Shown piece after piece: positions 16,653 through 27,450 of a stretch of 64,000 nt of DNA; the stretch's first letter is position 1, and each line of letters opens with the position of its first letter. Source of the stretch: Aureimonas ureilytica. GTDB taxonomy: Bacteria > Pseudomonadota > Alphaproteobacteria > Rhizobiales > Rhizobiaceae. The stretch covers positions 1-64,000 of the forward strand of contig NZ_LDQA01000041.1 in the NCBI RefSeq assembly GCF_001475935.1, given 5' to 3'. A program made the translations under genes and the position numbers. A model generated the notes under the pieces. That model ran no database searches. It was not told the DNA's origin and worked only from the letters and a program-made list of their open reading frames with translations.

Positions 16653-19262
16653 ATGCCCGGCCGCACGCCTCCCCCCTTCATTCTGGCCATGGCCATCATC
16701 CTCGCCCTTTGCGGCGCGGCGCTGCTTGCGGGCGGCGTCTGGCTGCTGACGCATGGCGGGTCGGCCTATTACGTCATCGCCTCCGTTCTCTTCCTCGTCA
16801 CCGCGCTTCTTCTCTACCGGCGCAAGCCGGAGGCCCTCGCGGTCTATGCCGCGCTCGTGGTCGGCACGCTGATCTGGGCGCTCTATGAGGTCGGCTTCGA
16901 TTGGTGGCCGCTCGCCGCGCGCGGCGACGTCGTGTTTATTCTGGGCGCGCTGCTGCTCCTACCCGTCGTGACACGCGAGCTTGGCCGACGCTCGGTGGCG
17001 GACGCGCTGGATGGCCGGCATCCCACCGCACCCTCGGCCCTCAGCGGCACAGGCGCGATGCTGTCGGGTTCGCTCGTCGTGGCTGTCGCGGTCGCGGCCA
17101 CCTCCTGGTTCGTCGATCTGCACCGGACGGAAGGCGAGTTGCCGGGCGTGCGCACGCGCGTCGCGGGCGATGCGCAGGGCATTCCGGCCGGCGAATGGCA
17201 GGCCTATGGGCGCACCCAAGGCGGGCAGCGCTGGTCGCCGCTTGCCGATATCACGCCCGCCAATGTCTCCGATCTGGAAGAGGCCTGGCAATTCCACACG
17301 GGCGACAAGCCGCAGCCGGGCGATCCCAAGGAAACCACGTTCGAGGTGACGCCGCTCAAGATCGGCGAGCGGCTCTATCTCTGCACGCCGCACCAGAGCG
17401 TCATCGCGCTGAACGCGACGACCGGCGAAGAGGTCTGGCGCTACGATCCGCGCATTCAGGGCGAACTCGCGCTCCAGCACCTGACCTGCCGGGGCCTCGC
17501 CTATCAGCCGCCGGGCGCGGCGCCCGCCGCCGCCGCGCAGCCCGCTCCCACACAAGCCACGGCCGAGAACCCGAACGCGCCGGCTGGCACAGCCTCCGAG
17601 TTGTCCGCCCAAGGCGGCCTCACCGCGCCGCAAGAGCGCAGGCAGTCCGGCGCGCCGACAGAGGGCGCGCCCGCGCGTCAGGAGGGCGGCGCGGCCGATC
17701 CCGGCCTGCCGGTGGCCACCGCCAGCGCCGAGACGGCGGTCTGCGACGCCAAGCTCTTCATGCCGACGGCCGACGCGCGCCTGATCGCGCTCGATCCGGA
17801 AACCGGCCATGTCTGCTCGAATTTCGGTGGCGGCGACGGTCAGATCGATCTCTGGACCAACATGCCCAACGTCAATCCGGGCTCCTATTACTCCACCTCG
17901 CCGCCCATCGTGATGGACAATCTCGTGGTGGTCGGTGGCACGGTGCTGGACAATGTGTCCACCGCGGAAGCCTCGGGCGTCATCCGCGCCTTCGACATTT
18001 CGACCGGCCAACTCGTCTGGAACTGGGATTCGGGCAATCCGAACGAGACGACGCCCCTGCCGGAAGGGCAGACCTATACGCCGAACTCGCCCAATTCCTG
18101 GTCGATCATGAGTGCCGACCCGCAGCTCGGCCTCGTCTATGTGCCGCTCGGCAACCAGCCGCCGGACCAGTGGGGCGCCAATCGCTCGGAAAACGTGGAG
18201 CGCTATTCCTCCGCCGTGGTCGCGCTCGACATCCGCACCGGTCAGGCCCGCTGGCACTTCCAGACCGTGCATCACGATCTCTGGGATTATGACGTGCCGG
18301 CCCAGGCGAGCCTGATCGATCTGCCGATCAATGGCGAGACAATCCCCGCGCTGGTCCAACCCACCAAGCAGGGCGAACTCTTCGTGCTCGACCGGCGCAC
18401 GGGCCAGCCGGTTCTGCCCGTGACCGAGAAGCGCGCGCCGGGCGGCGCGGTCGCGCCCGACCATACGGCGCCGACGCAGCCGGTCTCGCAGGCCAGCTTC
18501 GATCCGAAGGCGCTGCGCGAGAAGGACATGTGGGGCGCGACCATGTTCGATCAGCTCCTGTGCCGCATCGCCTTCCATTCCTATCGCTATGACGGCCGCT
18601 TCACCCCGCCTTCGCTTCAGGGATCGATCATCTATCCGGGCAATTTCGGCGTCTTCAACTGGGGCTCGGTGGCAGTCGATCCGCAGCGCGCCGTCCTGTT
18701 CGGCACGCCCGCGCATCTGGCCTTCCTGTCCACGCTCGTTCCGCGCCCCAAGGACGAAACGCTGGTGGTGAACCAGCAAAAGCCCGAAGGCGCGCTGCCG
18801 GCGCTGAACGAGAATTTCGGCGCGCCCTATGCGATCAACCTGCGCCCCTTCACCTCCGTGCTCGGCCTGCCCTGTCAGGCCCCGCCCTGGGGCAATGTCG
18901 CGGGCGTCGATCTGACCACGGGCGAGACGGTCTGGATGCACAAGAACGGCACGGTGCGCGATGCCGCCCCCTTCCCGATGATCCCCTTCGAGATGGGCGT
19001 GCCCAATCTCGGCGGGCCGATCATGACAGCGGGCGGCGTCGCCTTCCTGTCGGGTACGCTGGACTATTACGTGCGCGGCTATGACGTGACGACGGGCCAG
19101 GAACTCTGGCGCTCGCGCCTGCCGGCCGGCGGCCAGTCGACGCCCATGACCTATCGCGGCGCGGACGGGCGGCAGTATCTGCTCGTGGTCGCCGGCGGCC
19201 ACGGCTCGCTCGGCACCAAGCGGGGCGATTCGGTGATCGCCTACGCGCTGCCGAAACAATAG
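16653..19262 (+). CDS. gcd: Membrane-bound PQQ-dependent glucose/quinate-type dehydrogenase
   Basis: Oxidises glucose (or quinate/shikimate) at the periplasmic face using PQQ and reduces ubiquinone. It has 869 residues, longer than the usual roughly 800. The N-terminus has about five transmembrane helices (residues 10-160), followed by a quinoprotein beta-propeller with GEWQAYGRTQGGQRWSPLAD, WHFQTVHHDLWDYDVPAQ and WGNVAGVDLTTGE. About 75 extra residues rich in Ala, Pro, Gln and Gly (around 285-360) interrupt the propeller after HLTCRGLAYQPPG. ATG 16653 is preferred to an upstream Met because the first helix begins soon after. The glucose/quinate choice cannot be settled by eye, and PQQ synthesis genes are not in the window. 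Confidence 0.88.
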   Translation: MPGRTPPPFILAMAIILALCGAALLAGGVWLLTHGGSAYYVIASVLFLVTALLLYRRKPEALAVYAALVVGTLIWALYEVGFDWWPLAARGDVVFILGALLLLPVVTRELGRRSVADALDGRHPTAPSALSGTGAMLSGSLVVAVAVAATSWFVDLHRTEGELPGVRTRVAGDAQGIPAGEWQAYGRTQGGQRWSPLADITPANVSDLEEAWQFHTGDKPQPGDPKETTFEVTPLKIGERLYLCTPHQSVIALNATTGEEVWRYDPRIQGELALQHLTCRGLAYQPPGAAPAAAAQPAPTQATAENPNAPAGTASELSAQGGLTAPQERRQSGAPTEGAPARQEGGAADPGLPVATASAETAVCDAKLFMPTADARLIALDPETGHVCSNFGGGDGQIDLWTNMPNVNPGSYYSTSPPIVMDNLVVVGGTVLDNVSTAEASGVIRAFDISTGQLVWNWDSGNPNETTPLPEGQTYTPNSPNSWSIMSADPQLGLVYVPLGNQPPDQWGANRSENVERYSSAVVALDIRTGQARWHFQTVHHDLWDYDVPAQASLIDLPINGETIPALVQPTKQGELFVLDRRTGQPVLPVTEKRAPGGAVAPDHTAPTQPVSQASFDPKALREKDMWGATMFDQLLCRIAFHSYRYDGRFTPPSLQGSIIYPGNFGVFNWGSVAVDPQRAVLFGTPAHLAFLSTLVPRPKDETLVVNQQKPEGALPALNENFGAPYAINLRPFTSVLGLPCQAPPWGNVAGVDLTTGETVWMHKNGTVRDAAPFPMIPFEMGVPNLGGPIMTAGGVAFLSGTLDYYVRGYDVTTGQELWRSRLPAGGQSTPMTYRGADGRQYLLVVAGGHGSLGTKRGDSVIAYALPKQ

Positions 19263-19281
19263 GTCGCTCGACGGGCATGAA

Positions 19282-19318
19282 AAAGGCGGCGTGCGATGGT
19301 CTCGCGCGCCGCCTTTTG
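19282..19318. terminator. Bidirectional terminator between gcd and HAD gene
   Basis: An 11-base perfect stem, AAAAGGCGGCG (19282-19292) with CGCCGCCTTTT (19308-19318), lies between two convergent genes. The A-run on one side and T-run on the other allow it to work in both directions. Confidence 0.85.
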
Positions 19319-19353
19319 TTTTCCAGAGATCACACGAGCCGCCGCGTCACCTC

Positions 19354-20034
19354 TCAAGCCGCCAAGTGCGCGCGGACCTCGTGCAGATCGACTGCCACCA
19401 TCCGGCAGAGGGCGCGGATTTCGTCGGTCGCGGGCAGGAGGTCGGGGATCATCACTGTGCGCATCCCGGCAGCCGCCGCCGCGCGGACGCCATTGTGCGA
19501 ATCCTCCAGCGCCAGACACGCGGCGGGATCGACACCCAGAACCTCGGCCGCGCGCAGGAACGGATCGGGCGCTGGCTTGCCCTTGGCATAATCGCCGCTC
19601 GCGATCACCGCGTCGAAGCGCGATGCCAGACCATGCAGCGCCAGATTGAAGGTGACGTCCTCATGCGGGGACGACGTGCAGATGGCGCGCGGAATCTTCA
19701 GCGCGTCGAGATGGTCGAGGAGTTCCACGACGCCGGCCTTCAGCGCCAGGCCCGCTTTCAAGGCCACGTAATGCCGCCGCCAGACCGAGCCGAAGGCCTC
19801 GATATCCTGCGCCTGCCCGAAGACGTCCTGAAGATAGACCCGGTTGATCGTCCAGGGGCGGCCGACCATGACGAGGAAGTCGTCATGCGTGGCAACATGG
19901 CCGATCTCGGACGAAGCCGCCAGAAAGGCGTCGCGGCTGAGGACTTCGCTGTCGAACAGAAGCCCGTCCATGTCGAAGATGACGGCGGCCGGCCGTGCTG
20001 CGGCGGCGTTCGGGGTCGCTTCGTTCGGGGTCAA
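19354..20034 (-). CDS. HAD-family hydrolase, beta-phosphoglucomutase-like
   Basis: A 226-residue haloacid-dehalogenase-type phosphatase or phosphomutase. Motif I is FDMDGLLFDSE with nucleophile Asp21 and acid Asp23, motif II includes ICTSSP, motif III is AKGKPAPDPFL and motif IV is CLALEDSHNGVRAA. The cap lies between motifs I and II, as in subfamily IA enzymes. The open frame could begin further upstream at TTG 20094. TTG 20034 is preferred because GGAAGGAA sits about 7-10 bases before it and because the length then matches the family. The substrate is not predictable; a small sugar phosphate is likely. The gene converges on gcd. Confidence 0.8.
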   Translation of the reverse strand: MTPNEATPNAAAARPAAVIFDMDGLLFDSEVLSRDAFLAASSEIGHVATHDDFLVMVGRPWTINRVYLQDVFGQAQDIEAFGSVWRRHYVALKAGLALKAGVVELLDHLDALKIPRAICTSSPHEDVTFNLALHGLASRFDAVIASGDYAKGKPAPDPFLRAAEVLGVDPAACLALEDSHNGVRAAAAAGMRTVMIPDLLPATDEIRALCRMVAVDLHEVRAHLAA

Positions 20035-20133
20035 AGGCGCGTTCCTTCCGGCTCTGGAAGGGCTTCCCTTTTCAGGCTGCACGCGCTTTTGCAAGAGTGC
20101 GACGGCGCTCTCGCAAGCGCCGCCGCTGCCCGA

Positions 20134-20433
20134 TCAGCCGCGCTTGCGCACGAACTCCGTGCGCAGGACGAGGCCCTTGATGCTCTCGTGGCGGCAGTCG
20201 ATCTCTTCCGGGTTGTCGGTCAGGCGGATCGAGCGGATCACCGTCCCCTGTTTCAGGGTCTGTCCCGCGCCCTTTACCTTCAAATCCTTGATCAGCGACA
20301 CGCTGTCGCCATCGGCCAGGACATTGCCGGCCGCGTCCCGCACTTGCGTCCGGGCGCTGGCCGTGGTCGCCATTTCGGAGGCCGGACGCCATTCGCCCGT
20401 CGCCTCGTCATAGATGTAATCGTCGTCGCTCAT
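20134..20433 (-). CDS. PhnA-type (YjdM-like) small protein without zinc ribbon
   Basis: A 99-residue protein matching the C-terminal PhnA domain (DAAGNVLADGDSVSLIKDLK, VKGAGQTLKQGTVIRSIRL, DNPEEIDC near residue 78). In many bacteria this domain follows an N-terminal zinc-ribbon; here the start MSDDDYIYDEATGEW precedes only a short linker. Despite the name, PhnA/YjdM is not part of the carbon-phosphorus lyase, and no phn genes are nearby. Its cellular role is not established. It is followed by the HAD gene on the same strand about 100 bases downstream. Confidence 0.8.
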   Translation of the reverse strand: MSDDDYIYDEATGEWRPASEMATTASARTQVRDAAGNVLADGDSVSLIKDLKVKGAGQTLKQGTVIRSIRLTDNPEEIDCRHESIKGLVLRTEFVRKRG

Positions 20434-20459
20434 CGCGCGCCTCGCTTGTGGTTGGCAGG

Positions 20460-20510
20460 CCGCCGCAAGCCGATAGGCTCGCAGCTGACGAGACCATCCG
20501 ATTGCGGCGG
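20460..20510 (-). terminator. Inverted repeat after the 8-oxoguanine deaminase gene
   Basis: CCGCCGCAA at 20460-20468 is matched by TTGCGGCGG at 20502-20510 across a 33-base loop, about 50 bases beyond the deaminase stop. It may end the ureC-to-deaminase transcript; the long loop keeps confidence low. Confidence 0.4.
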
Positions 20511-20556
20511 ATGATCCAGCGATTAGACGACCTGCGACATTCTGTCCAATGCCGCG

Positions 20557-21894
20557 TCAGGCGAAGCGCCGTGCCGCCGCGCCATGCTCGGCCCGGAGCC
20601 GCGCGATGTCGATCCCGACCGGCTGCCCGTCGAGAACGCGCCAGCGCCCCGCCACCATGACCCGGTCCGCCCGCGTCGCGCCACACAGGACCAGCGCCGC
20701 GATCGGATCATGCGCGCCGGAAAAGCGCAGCTCGTCCAGCGTAAAGAGCGCGAGATCGGCTTGGAGCCCCGGCGCGATGCGGCCGATATCGGCACGCCCG
20801 AGGCAGGCGGCCGAGCCCGATGTCGCATAGCGCAAGGCGTCGCGCGCCGTGACCGCCGAGGCCGAGCCGGTGCGCAGCCGGCCGAGCATGAGGGCGTGGC
20901 GCACGCCTTCCATCAGATTGGACCCGTCATTGGAGGCCGAGCCGTCGACGCCGAGCCCGACCGGACTGCCCGCCGCTTCCAGTTCGGAGACGGGGCAAAA
21001 GCCCGAGGCGAGCGCGGCGTTGGAGGTCGGGCAATGGCAGACGCCGACCTTGTGCGCACCCAGCCGCCGGCATTCCTCCGAGGTGAAATGGATGCCATGC
21101 GCCAGCCAAGTGCGCGGCCCCATCCAGCCGACCTCTTCCAGATAGTCCACCGGGCGGCACTGGAAGCGGGCTTCGCAGAAGCGGTTCTCGTCTTCGGTTT
21201 CGCCGAGATGCGTGTGAAGCCGGCAGTCGAAGCGCTCGGCCAGCGCGGCGCTTTGCTGCATCAGGCTCTTGGTGACGGAAAAGGGCGAGCAGGGCGCGAG
21301 CGCGATCTGCACCATGGCGCCGTCCGAGCGATCATGCAGCCCATTCAACAGGCGCTCGGAATCGGCGAGGATGTTGTCCTCGTCCTGCACCACGCTATCG
21401 GGCGGCAGGCCGCCGTCTTTCTGGCTGAGGTTCATCGAGCCGCGCGTCAGCGTCACGCGGATGCCCAGCGCGCGGGCCTCTTCGGCCTCGATATCGATCG
21501 CCCGCTCCAGCCCTTTCGGGAAGAGGTAATGGTGATCCGCCGCCGTGGTGCAGCCCGACAGCAAAAGCTCGGTCAGCGCGAGACGGACCGACTGGCGAAA
21601 GCTGTCTTCATCCAACCGCGCCCAGATCGGGTAGAGCGCCTGGAGCCAGGGGAAAAGCTCCTTGTCGATCGCGCTCGGATGGGCGCGCGTCAGCGTCTGA
21701 TAGAAATGATGATGCGTGTTGACGAGGCCGGGCAGGACGACGTGGCGCGAACAGTCGAACACCTCGTCCACCGGGGCGGCGGGCGCGCCGCCCGAGGGCA
21801 CGAGTTCGGCGACGCGCCCGTCTTCCACCACGATGCCGCCGGCGGCGGCCGGCTCCAGAACGGCGAGCGGGTCTTTCAGGAAAAGCCGGCTCAT
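20557..21894 (-). CDS. 8-oxoguanine deaminase (amidohydrolase)
   Basis: A 445-residue amidohydrolase of the ATZ/TRZ-like group, most like 8-oxoguanine deaminase, which converts 8-oxoguanine to urate. It shows metal ligands in [18 protein letters not shown] (His61-63), then [35 protein letters not shown] and [11 protein letters not shown]. The ATG overlaps the ureG stop (ATGA), so it is the last gene of the second urease block. A product that feeds straight into PuuD fits the purine theme of the region. Guanine deaminase or hydroxydechloroatrazine-type activity are alternatives; the [10 protein letters not shown] form favours the 8-oxoguanine group. Confidence 0.8.
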   Translation of the reverse strand: MSRLFLKDPLAVLEPAAAGGIVVEDGRVAELVPSGGAPAAPVDEVFDCSRHVVLPGLVNTHHHFYQTLTRAHPSAIDKELFPWLQALYPIWARLDEDSFRQSVRLALTELLLSGCTTAADHHYLFPKGLERAIDIEAEEARALGIRVTLTRGSMNLSQKDGGLPPDSVVQDEDNILADSERLLNGLHDRSDGAMVQIALAPCSPFSVTKSLMQQSAALAERFDCRLHTHLGETEDENRFCEARFQCRPVDYLEEVGWMGPRTWLAHGIHFTSEECRRLGAHKVGVCHCPTSNAALASGFCPVSELEAAGSPVGLGVDGSASNDGSNLMEGVRHALMLGRLRTGSASAVTARDALRYATSGSAACLGRADIGRIAPGLQADLALFTLDELRFSGAHDPIAALVLCGATRADRVMVAGRWRVLDGQPVGIDIARLRAEHGAAARRFA

Positions 21895-22556
21895 GCAGCC
21901 TCACGCAGTGGCTGGAGGCCGCCGGTGCGGGCGAGGAAGTCCAGAATGGCGGCGAGGCCTTCGCGGCGCGAGAGGTCGGCAAAGACGAAAGGCAGCGCGC
22001 CACGCCCCTTGGCAGCGTCCGCCTTCATGCGCTCCAGATCGGCCCCGACATGAGGGGCGAGATCGGTCTTGTTGACGACGAGAAGGTCGGAGCGCGTGAT
22101 CGCCGGCCCGCCCTTGCGCGGGATATCGTCGCCTTGGCAGACGGAAATCACGTAGATCGAGAGATCGACCAGATCGGGCGAGAAGGTCGCGGCAAGATTG
22201 TCGCCGCCCGATTCCACGAGGATGAGGTCGAGGTCGGGGTGGCGCGCGTTCAGCGTCGCGATGGCGCGAAGGTTCAGCGAGGCGTCCTCGCGGATCGCCG
22301 TGTGCGGGCAGCCGCCCGTCTCGACGCCGAGAATGCGATCGGCCGACAGCGCCTGCCGGCGCACCAGCGCCTCGGCATCCTCGGTCGTGTAGATGTCGTT
22401 CGTGACGACGGCAATCGACCATTGGTCGCGCGCAGCCAGGCAAATCTTTTCGCAGAGCGTCGTCTTGCCGGAGCCGACCGGGCCGCCGATGCCGACGCGA
22501 AGCGGGCCGTTCCGGCGGCGGGGGGCGAGGCTCGGGGTCGGGGTTGGATCGCTCAT
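21891..22556 (-). CDS. ureG: Urease accessory GTPase UreG
   Basis: UreG is the SIMIBI-class GTPase that drives nickel delivery to urease. The 221-residue protein has P-loop [14 protein letters not shown], the metal-binding [11 protein letters not shown] motif, [19 protein letters not shown] and the guanine-specificity motif [14 protein letters not shown] 22556 overlaps the ureF stop (ATGA). The 15-residue polar lead ([17 protein letters not shown]) is slightly longer than minimal UreG but normal. It is followed by the deaminase gene with another 4-base overlap. Confidence 0.95.
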   Translation of the reverse strand: MSDPTPTPSLAPRRRNGPLRVGIGGPVGSGKTTLCEKICLAARDQWSIAVVTNDIYTTEDAEALVRRQALSADRILGVETGGCPHTAIREDASLNLRAIATLNARHPDLDLILVESGGDNLAATFSPDLVDLSIYVISVCQGDDIPRKGGPAITRSDLLVVNKTDLAPHVGADLERMKADAAKGRGALPFVFADLSRREGLAAILDFLARTGGLQPLREAA

Positions 22557-23251
22557 GTCAGGAACAGTCTCGGTTGCAGGGTTTCGTGGCGCAGCGCCGC
22601 GATGTCGGAGAGGATCGCGGCCGAGCCGAGATCGTCCAAGGTCGAAATAGCCGCCTTCTGCGTGGCCAGCTCGAACACGGGTTCCAGCCGCCGCATGACG
22701 CGCACGCCTTCGCGCTGGCCGAGCGGCACGAGGCGGACGGCGACGCCGACGAGATTGGCGGCGAAGGCATGGGCCAAGGCCAGAAGCGCCGGGCGCAGCG
22801 AGACGCCCTCGCGCGCGGCCAGCGCGCCGAGCACCACGGGATAGGCAGTTGCCTCCCCTTCCGGCTCCGCCCCCCAAGGCGCGGCGGCTTCCGCGAAGGC
22901 GCGGCCGAGGTCGAGCGTTTCGCGGCGGCGCTCGGCCGAGCCGGCGGAGGCGCGGGCGAGTTCGGTTAAATCGGTCCAGTCGGTGCCCGCATTCGGCCCG
23001 CGCAAGCGGTGCGCTCCAGCCAGAAACACGAGATCGTTCCAGCCGCTGCCATGGAGAAGCAGCGTCTCGACCCAGATGAAAAGCGCGTCGCCATCCCGGA
23101 CCTGTCCGTGCGCGATGGCGGCTTCCAGCCCATGCGAATAGGCGAAGGCGCCGATCGGGAAAGCCGGCGAAGTCCAGGTGAGGAGGCGCGCGAGTGCGGC
23201 TAGCCCCTCCGAGCCCTCTCCCGACCCGCCTCGCCCATCGCCCTCAGCCAT
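22553..23251 (-). CDS. ureF: Urease accessory protein UreF
   Basis: UreF joins UreD and UreG on the apo-urease and regulates the UreG GTPase. It has 232 residues from ATG 23251, which overlaps the ureE stop (ATGGCTGA). Upstream in-frame Met codons would extend into ureE and are less likely. Family motifs include [20 protein letters not shown] near the N-terminus, [20 protein letters not shown] and the C-terminal [17 protein letters not shown]. The first 15 residues are Gly/Asp/Glu-rich and likely flexible. Its order within ureE-ureF-ureG is standard. Confidence 0.92.
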   Translation of the reverse strand: MAEGDGRGGSGEGSEGLAALARLLTWTSPAFPIGAFAYSHGLEAAIAHGQVRDGDALFIWVETLLLHGSGWNDLVFLAGAHRLRGPNAGTDWTDLTELARASAGSAERRRETLDLGRAFAEAAAPWGAEPEGEATAYPVVLGALAAREGVSLRPALLALAHAFAANLVGVAVRLVPLGQREGVRVMRRLEPVFELATQKAAISTLDDLGSAAILSDIAALRHETLQPRLFLT

Positions 23252-23738
23252 GGGAGTGGGTATGGTCATGGCCATGTGTATGCCCGTGCGAATGGGGCGC
23301 CGCACCCGGCGTCGCATAGGCACCGCCGACCGGATCGAAGGCCGCTTCGACCTCATGGATATGCGCGCCGAGTTCCAGAAGCATGTCGCGGATCACATGA
23401 TCGCGGCGCACCAGGATGCGCTTGGCCTCGATCTGGCAGGGCAGATGCCGATTTCCGAGCTGCCAGGCAAGCGTCAGGAGATGCACGGCGTCGCGCCCCT
23501 CGATCGCGTAAAGCTCCTCGGGCTTCGCCCGCACCACGACATAACGCCCGTCCGACAGGGTGATGGCGTCGCCCTCGCGCAGAAGGCGCGCTTCGGCGAG
23601 GTCGAGCAGGAAGGCGATGCCATGGTCGCTGACCATCGCCATGCGGCGGCGATGACGCTGCGCCTCGTCCAGCGTGATGGTGTCGGCGGCCTCCCCGATA
23701 AAGGCGCCGCGTTCGATGATGCTATTGGCCTCGATCAC
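23244..23738 (-). CDS. ureE: Urease nickel metallochaperone UreE
   Basis: UreE is a dimeric nickel-binding chaperone that feeds UreG. The 164-residue protein has an N-terminal domain (LDEAQRHRRRMAMVSDHG, FLLDLAEARLLREGDAI) and a C-terminal metal-binding domain (AWQLGNRHLPCQI, conserved His in GNRH). The C-terminus is a histidine-rich tail, [16 protein letters not shown], able to hold extra nickel. The stop overlaps the ureF start. A DUF29 gene lies 33 bases upstream, an unusual insert between ureC and ureE. Confidence 0.93.
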   Translation of the reverse strand: MIEANSIIERGAFIGEAADTITLDEAQRHRRRMAMVSDHGIAFLLDLAEARLLREGDAITLSDGRYVVVRAKPEELYAIEGRDAVHLLTLAWQLGNRHLPCQIEAKRILVRRDHVIRDMLLELGAHIHEVEAAFDPVGGAYATPGAAPHSHGHTHGHDHTHSHG

Positions 23739-23771
23739 GCAGATGAACTCGCTACTTTTGACGGCGAAAGG

Positions 23772-24290
23772 TCAATCGACCCCAGGGAAAAAGTCCGGAT
23801 CGAGAATGTCGTCGATCCCGAACGGACAGGAAAGCGGAAAGGTCTCCAAAGCCATGTTCGTCTCTGCGACCGCGTTCAAACGGGCTAGAGCATATTCCTC
23901 CTCCAGCACTTCGGCCGGATAGGATCGCAGACTCGGACTTTGGCGCAGACGGCGCGCGATCCGCATCCGCTGTTCGGCGATGGTCGCCCGCCAGCTATTG
24001 GAGCGCTTCGAGGGCTGAAACTGCCATTTCAGAAGATGAGCCAGGAGAACGCACAGCCGGTTCTCGATCTCGCTTTGCTGTGACGAGCCCAAATCCTCGA
24101 TTTCCGCGGCAAGTCTTGTTGCGTCGAGACCGGAGGCATCCGCGCCCCGCTCCCGCAGGAGCTGAGCTTGCTGGCGCGTCCAAAGAAAGAAATCGCGTTC
24201 GTAGAGCGTCGGCCGGCCGGCACGCGACCGGCTCGTTCCGCTTGTCTGAAACACCGGCCCCATGTCCTGCTTCTCCTTCGGCTGCGCCAT
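23772..24290 (-). CDS. DUF29-family protein inside the urease operon
   Basis: A 172-residue soluble protein of the DUF29 family. The family core is clear: LYERDFFLWTRQQAQLLRER, then AEIEDLGSSQQSEIENRLCV, LLAHLLKWQFQP and SWRATIAEQR. The first 25 residues (Gln/Ser/Arg-rich) are variable, and Met10 (MGPVFQTSG) is another possible start. DUF29 has no known biochemical role and is more often found near mobile or toxin-like loci and in cyanobacteria. Here it lies 16 bases after ureC and 33 before ureE on the same strand, so it is co-transcribed with urease. A link to urease maturation is only inferred from position. Confidence 0.85.
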   Translation of the reverse strand: MAQPKEKQDMGPVFQTSGTSRSRAGRPTLYERDFFLWTRQQAQLLRERGADASGLDATRLAAEIEDLGSSQQSEIENRLCVLLAHLLKWQFQPSKRSNSWRATIAEQRMRIARRLRQSPSLRSYPAEVLEEEYALARLNAVAETNMALETFPLSCPFGIDDILDPDFFPGVD

Positions 24291-24306
24291 GGCAGGACCC
24301 CAAGAG

Positions 24307-26019
<1,713 letters not shown>

Positions 26020-26136
26020 GGGTCGGGACTCCTGAGGCGTCTTTCGCGTTGCGGCAGATTAAGCGGATCGCGGCGGATTGTCTGCCACCGGCTGCGGGAA
26101 ACTTGAGCTTTTCGCCAATTTGCGCGTTCTGGAAGC

Positions 26137-26589
26137 ATGACACGTTTTCCACGCCTCGCACTGCTTCTGGTTCTCGCCCTGTACGCCTCGCTTCTGAGCG
26201 CTTCAGGAGCTTTCGCGCAGCCTTTCGACCCCGGCCCGCCGGGCACGCCGGTCGGTTCCTCCATGTCGGGCGCGCGAATCGGCGGCGCGCCGAAAACCCG
26301 CGCGCCGCTCGCCATCCCGAACGCCCGCGTCTTCGGGGATACGGTGGAGGAACGCGCCTATGGGCGCGACTACGACAATTCCTATCTGACACCGCGCATT
26401 CCCCAGCCGGACGCGGACGGCAGCTCTACGCGCCTGCGCGCCGGCGAAGGGCGCCCCGCTCTGGATTCCAGCCGCGCCGGCGATTTCGCGCGCTCGGACG
26501 GCTCGGTGATCAACAAGAGCGGGGTGACACGGCCCATCTCGCCGCCGCGCCGCGCGCGCATCGTGCCCAACGGCAAGGCTCCCCGATAG
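26137..26589 (+). CDS. Hypothetical secreted protein, 150 residues
   Basis: The start MTRFPRLALLLVLALYASLL and ASGAFAQ give a strong Sec-type signal peptide, cleaved near residue 28. The mature part is rich in Pro, Gly, Arg and Asp (GPPGTPVGSSMSGARIGGAP, ERAYGRDYDNSYLTPRIP) with no recognised domain and looks disordered. It is divergent from ureC, 117 bases away, and read in the opposite direction to all urease genes. The signal sequence and coding bias support a real gene; the function is unknown. Confidence 0.7.
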   Translation: MTRFPRLALLLVLALYASLLSASGAFAQPFDPGPPGTPVGSSMSGARIGGAPKTRAPLAIPNARVFGDTVEERAYGRDYDNSYLTPRIPQPDADGSSTRLRAGEGRPALDSSRAGDFARSDGSVINKSGVTRPISPPRRARIVPNGKAPR

Positions 26590-26763
26590 GTCACGAAGGA
26601 GCGGAAGCGTTTACCAGACTTGACATTTCTCGAGAGTGCGAGGGCCGCCGCGCTGGAGCGGGAACGCGAAAGCGGCTTTGCTGTTGTTCGACAAAGGATC
26701 GGATTGTCCGATTCGCTTTTTTTCGCGCCGGGCTTTGCCCGACCTTTCGAACGAGGCCACGCG

Positions 26764-27231
26764 ATGCGTTCTTTTTCCTGGTCCCTGATCGCCCTTGCGG
26801 CCGGTCTGTCCTTCGCCCTTCCCGCCCATGCCCAGAGCATCGGAGGCGGCGGCATTGGCGGAAGCTCCGGAGCGAGTGCCGGCGGCGGCAGCTCGACGCC
26901 CAGCCTCGGCGGGGCCACCAACTCGCTTGGCTCGTCGGGCGGCGTCGGCTCCAGCAGCACCTCGACCCAGCAGCGCGCGACCGCCGGCTCGGCCACGATC
27001 AACTCCGTCAACGCGGACGCCGCCGCGCGTTCGGGCAATCTCGGCGCGGCCTCCACGATCGGCAATTCGACCGGCTCGGCGCTGGGCGGCGGCACGTTCC
27101 AGAGCACGGCCGGAACTGGTCCCGCCGCGCTCTACAACATCCCGATCCCCAAGGTGAACGTCGATCTGCCCTCGATCCGCAGCGCGCTGCGCCAAGGCCC
27201 GAACGCCACGCCGGATCGCTACGGCAACTGA
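26764..27231 (+). CDS. Hypothetical secreted Gly/Ser-rich protein, 155 residues
   Basis: Begins MRSFSWSLIALAAGLSFALP with AHAQ as a probable signal-peptidase site near residue 23. The mature region is Gly/Ser/Ala/Thr-rich (SIGGGGIGGSSGASAGGG, then NSLGSSGGVGSSSTS) and ends with a more ordered segment, NIPIPKVNVDLPSIRSALRQ. ATG 26764 is chosen over ATG 26620 because the signal sequence begins there. No family was recognised. It follows the other secreted protein gene by 174 bases on the same strand, inside the gap of the split urease locus. Confidence 0.7.
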   Translation: MRSFSWSLIALAAGLSFALPAHAQSIGGGGIGGSSGASAGGGSSTPSLGGATNSLGSSGGVGSSSTSTQQRATAGSATINSVNADAAARSGNLGAASTIGNSTGSALGGGTFQSTAGTGPAALYNIPIPKVNVDLPSIRSALRQGPNATPDRYGN

Positions 27232-27450
27232 TCGAAGAACGGGGGCTGGCCACCCGACCGGTCAGCCCCGCCGTGGGCAGCGCCCTCTTCATCTTTCGCC
27301 AACCCTCTATCCATGCGCGCACCGAATCCACTCGAACGGGTATACGTTCGATTGTATGATCCCCTTAAAGCGCATCTCGCCTCCGACCGGACGTTGAGCC
27401 ACGCTCCATGTCGAAACGGGTTCGAGAAAGCGGGACGTAGCAGGGGGATC

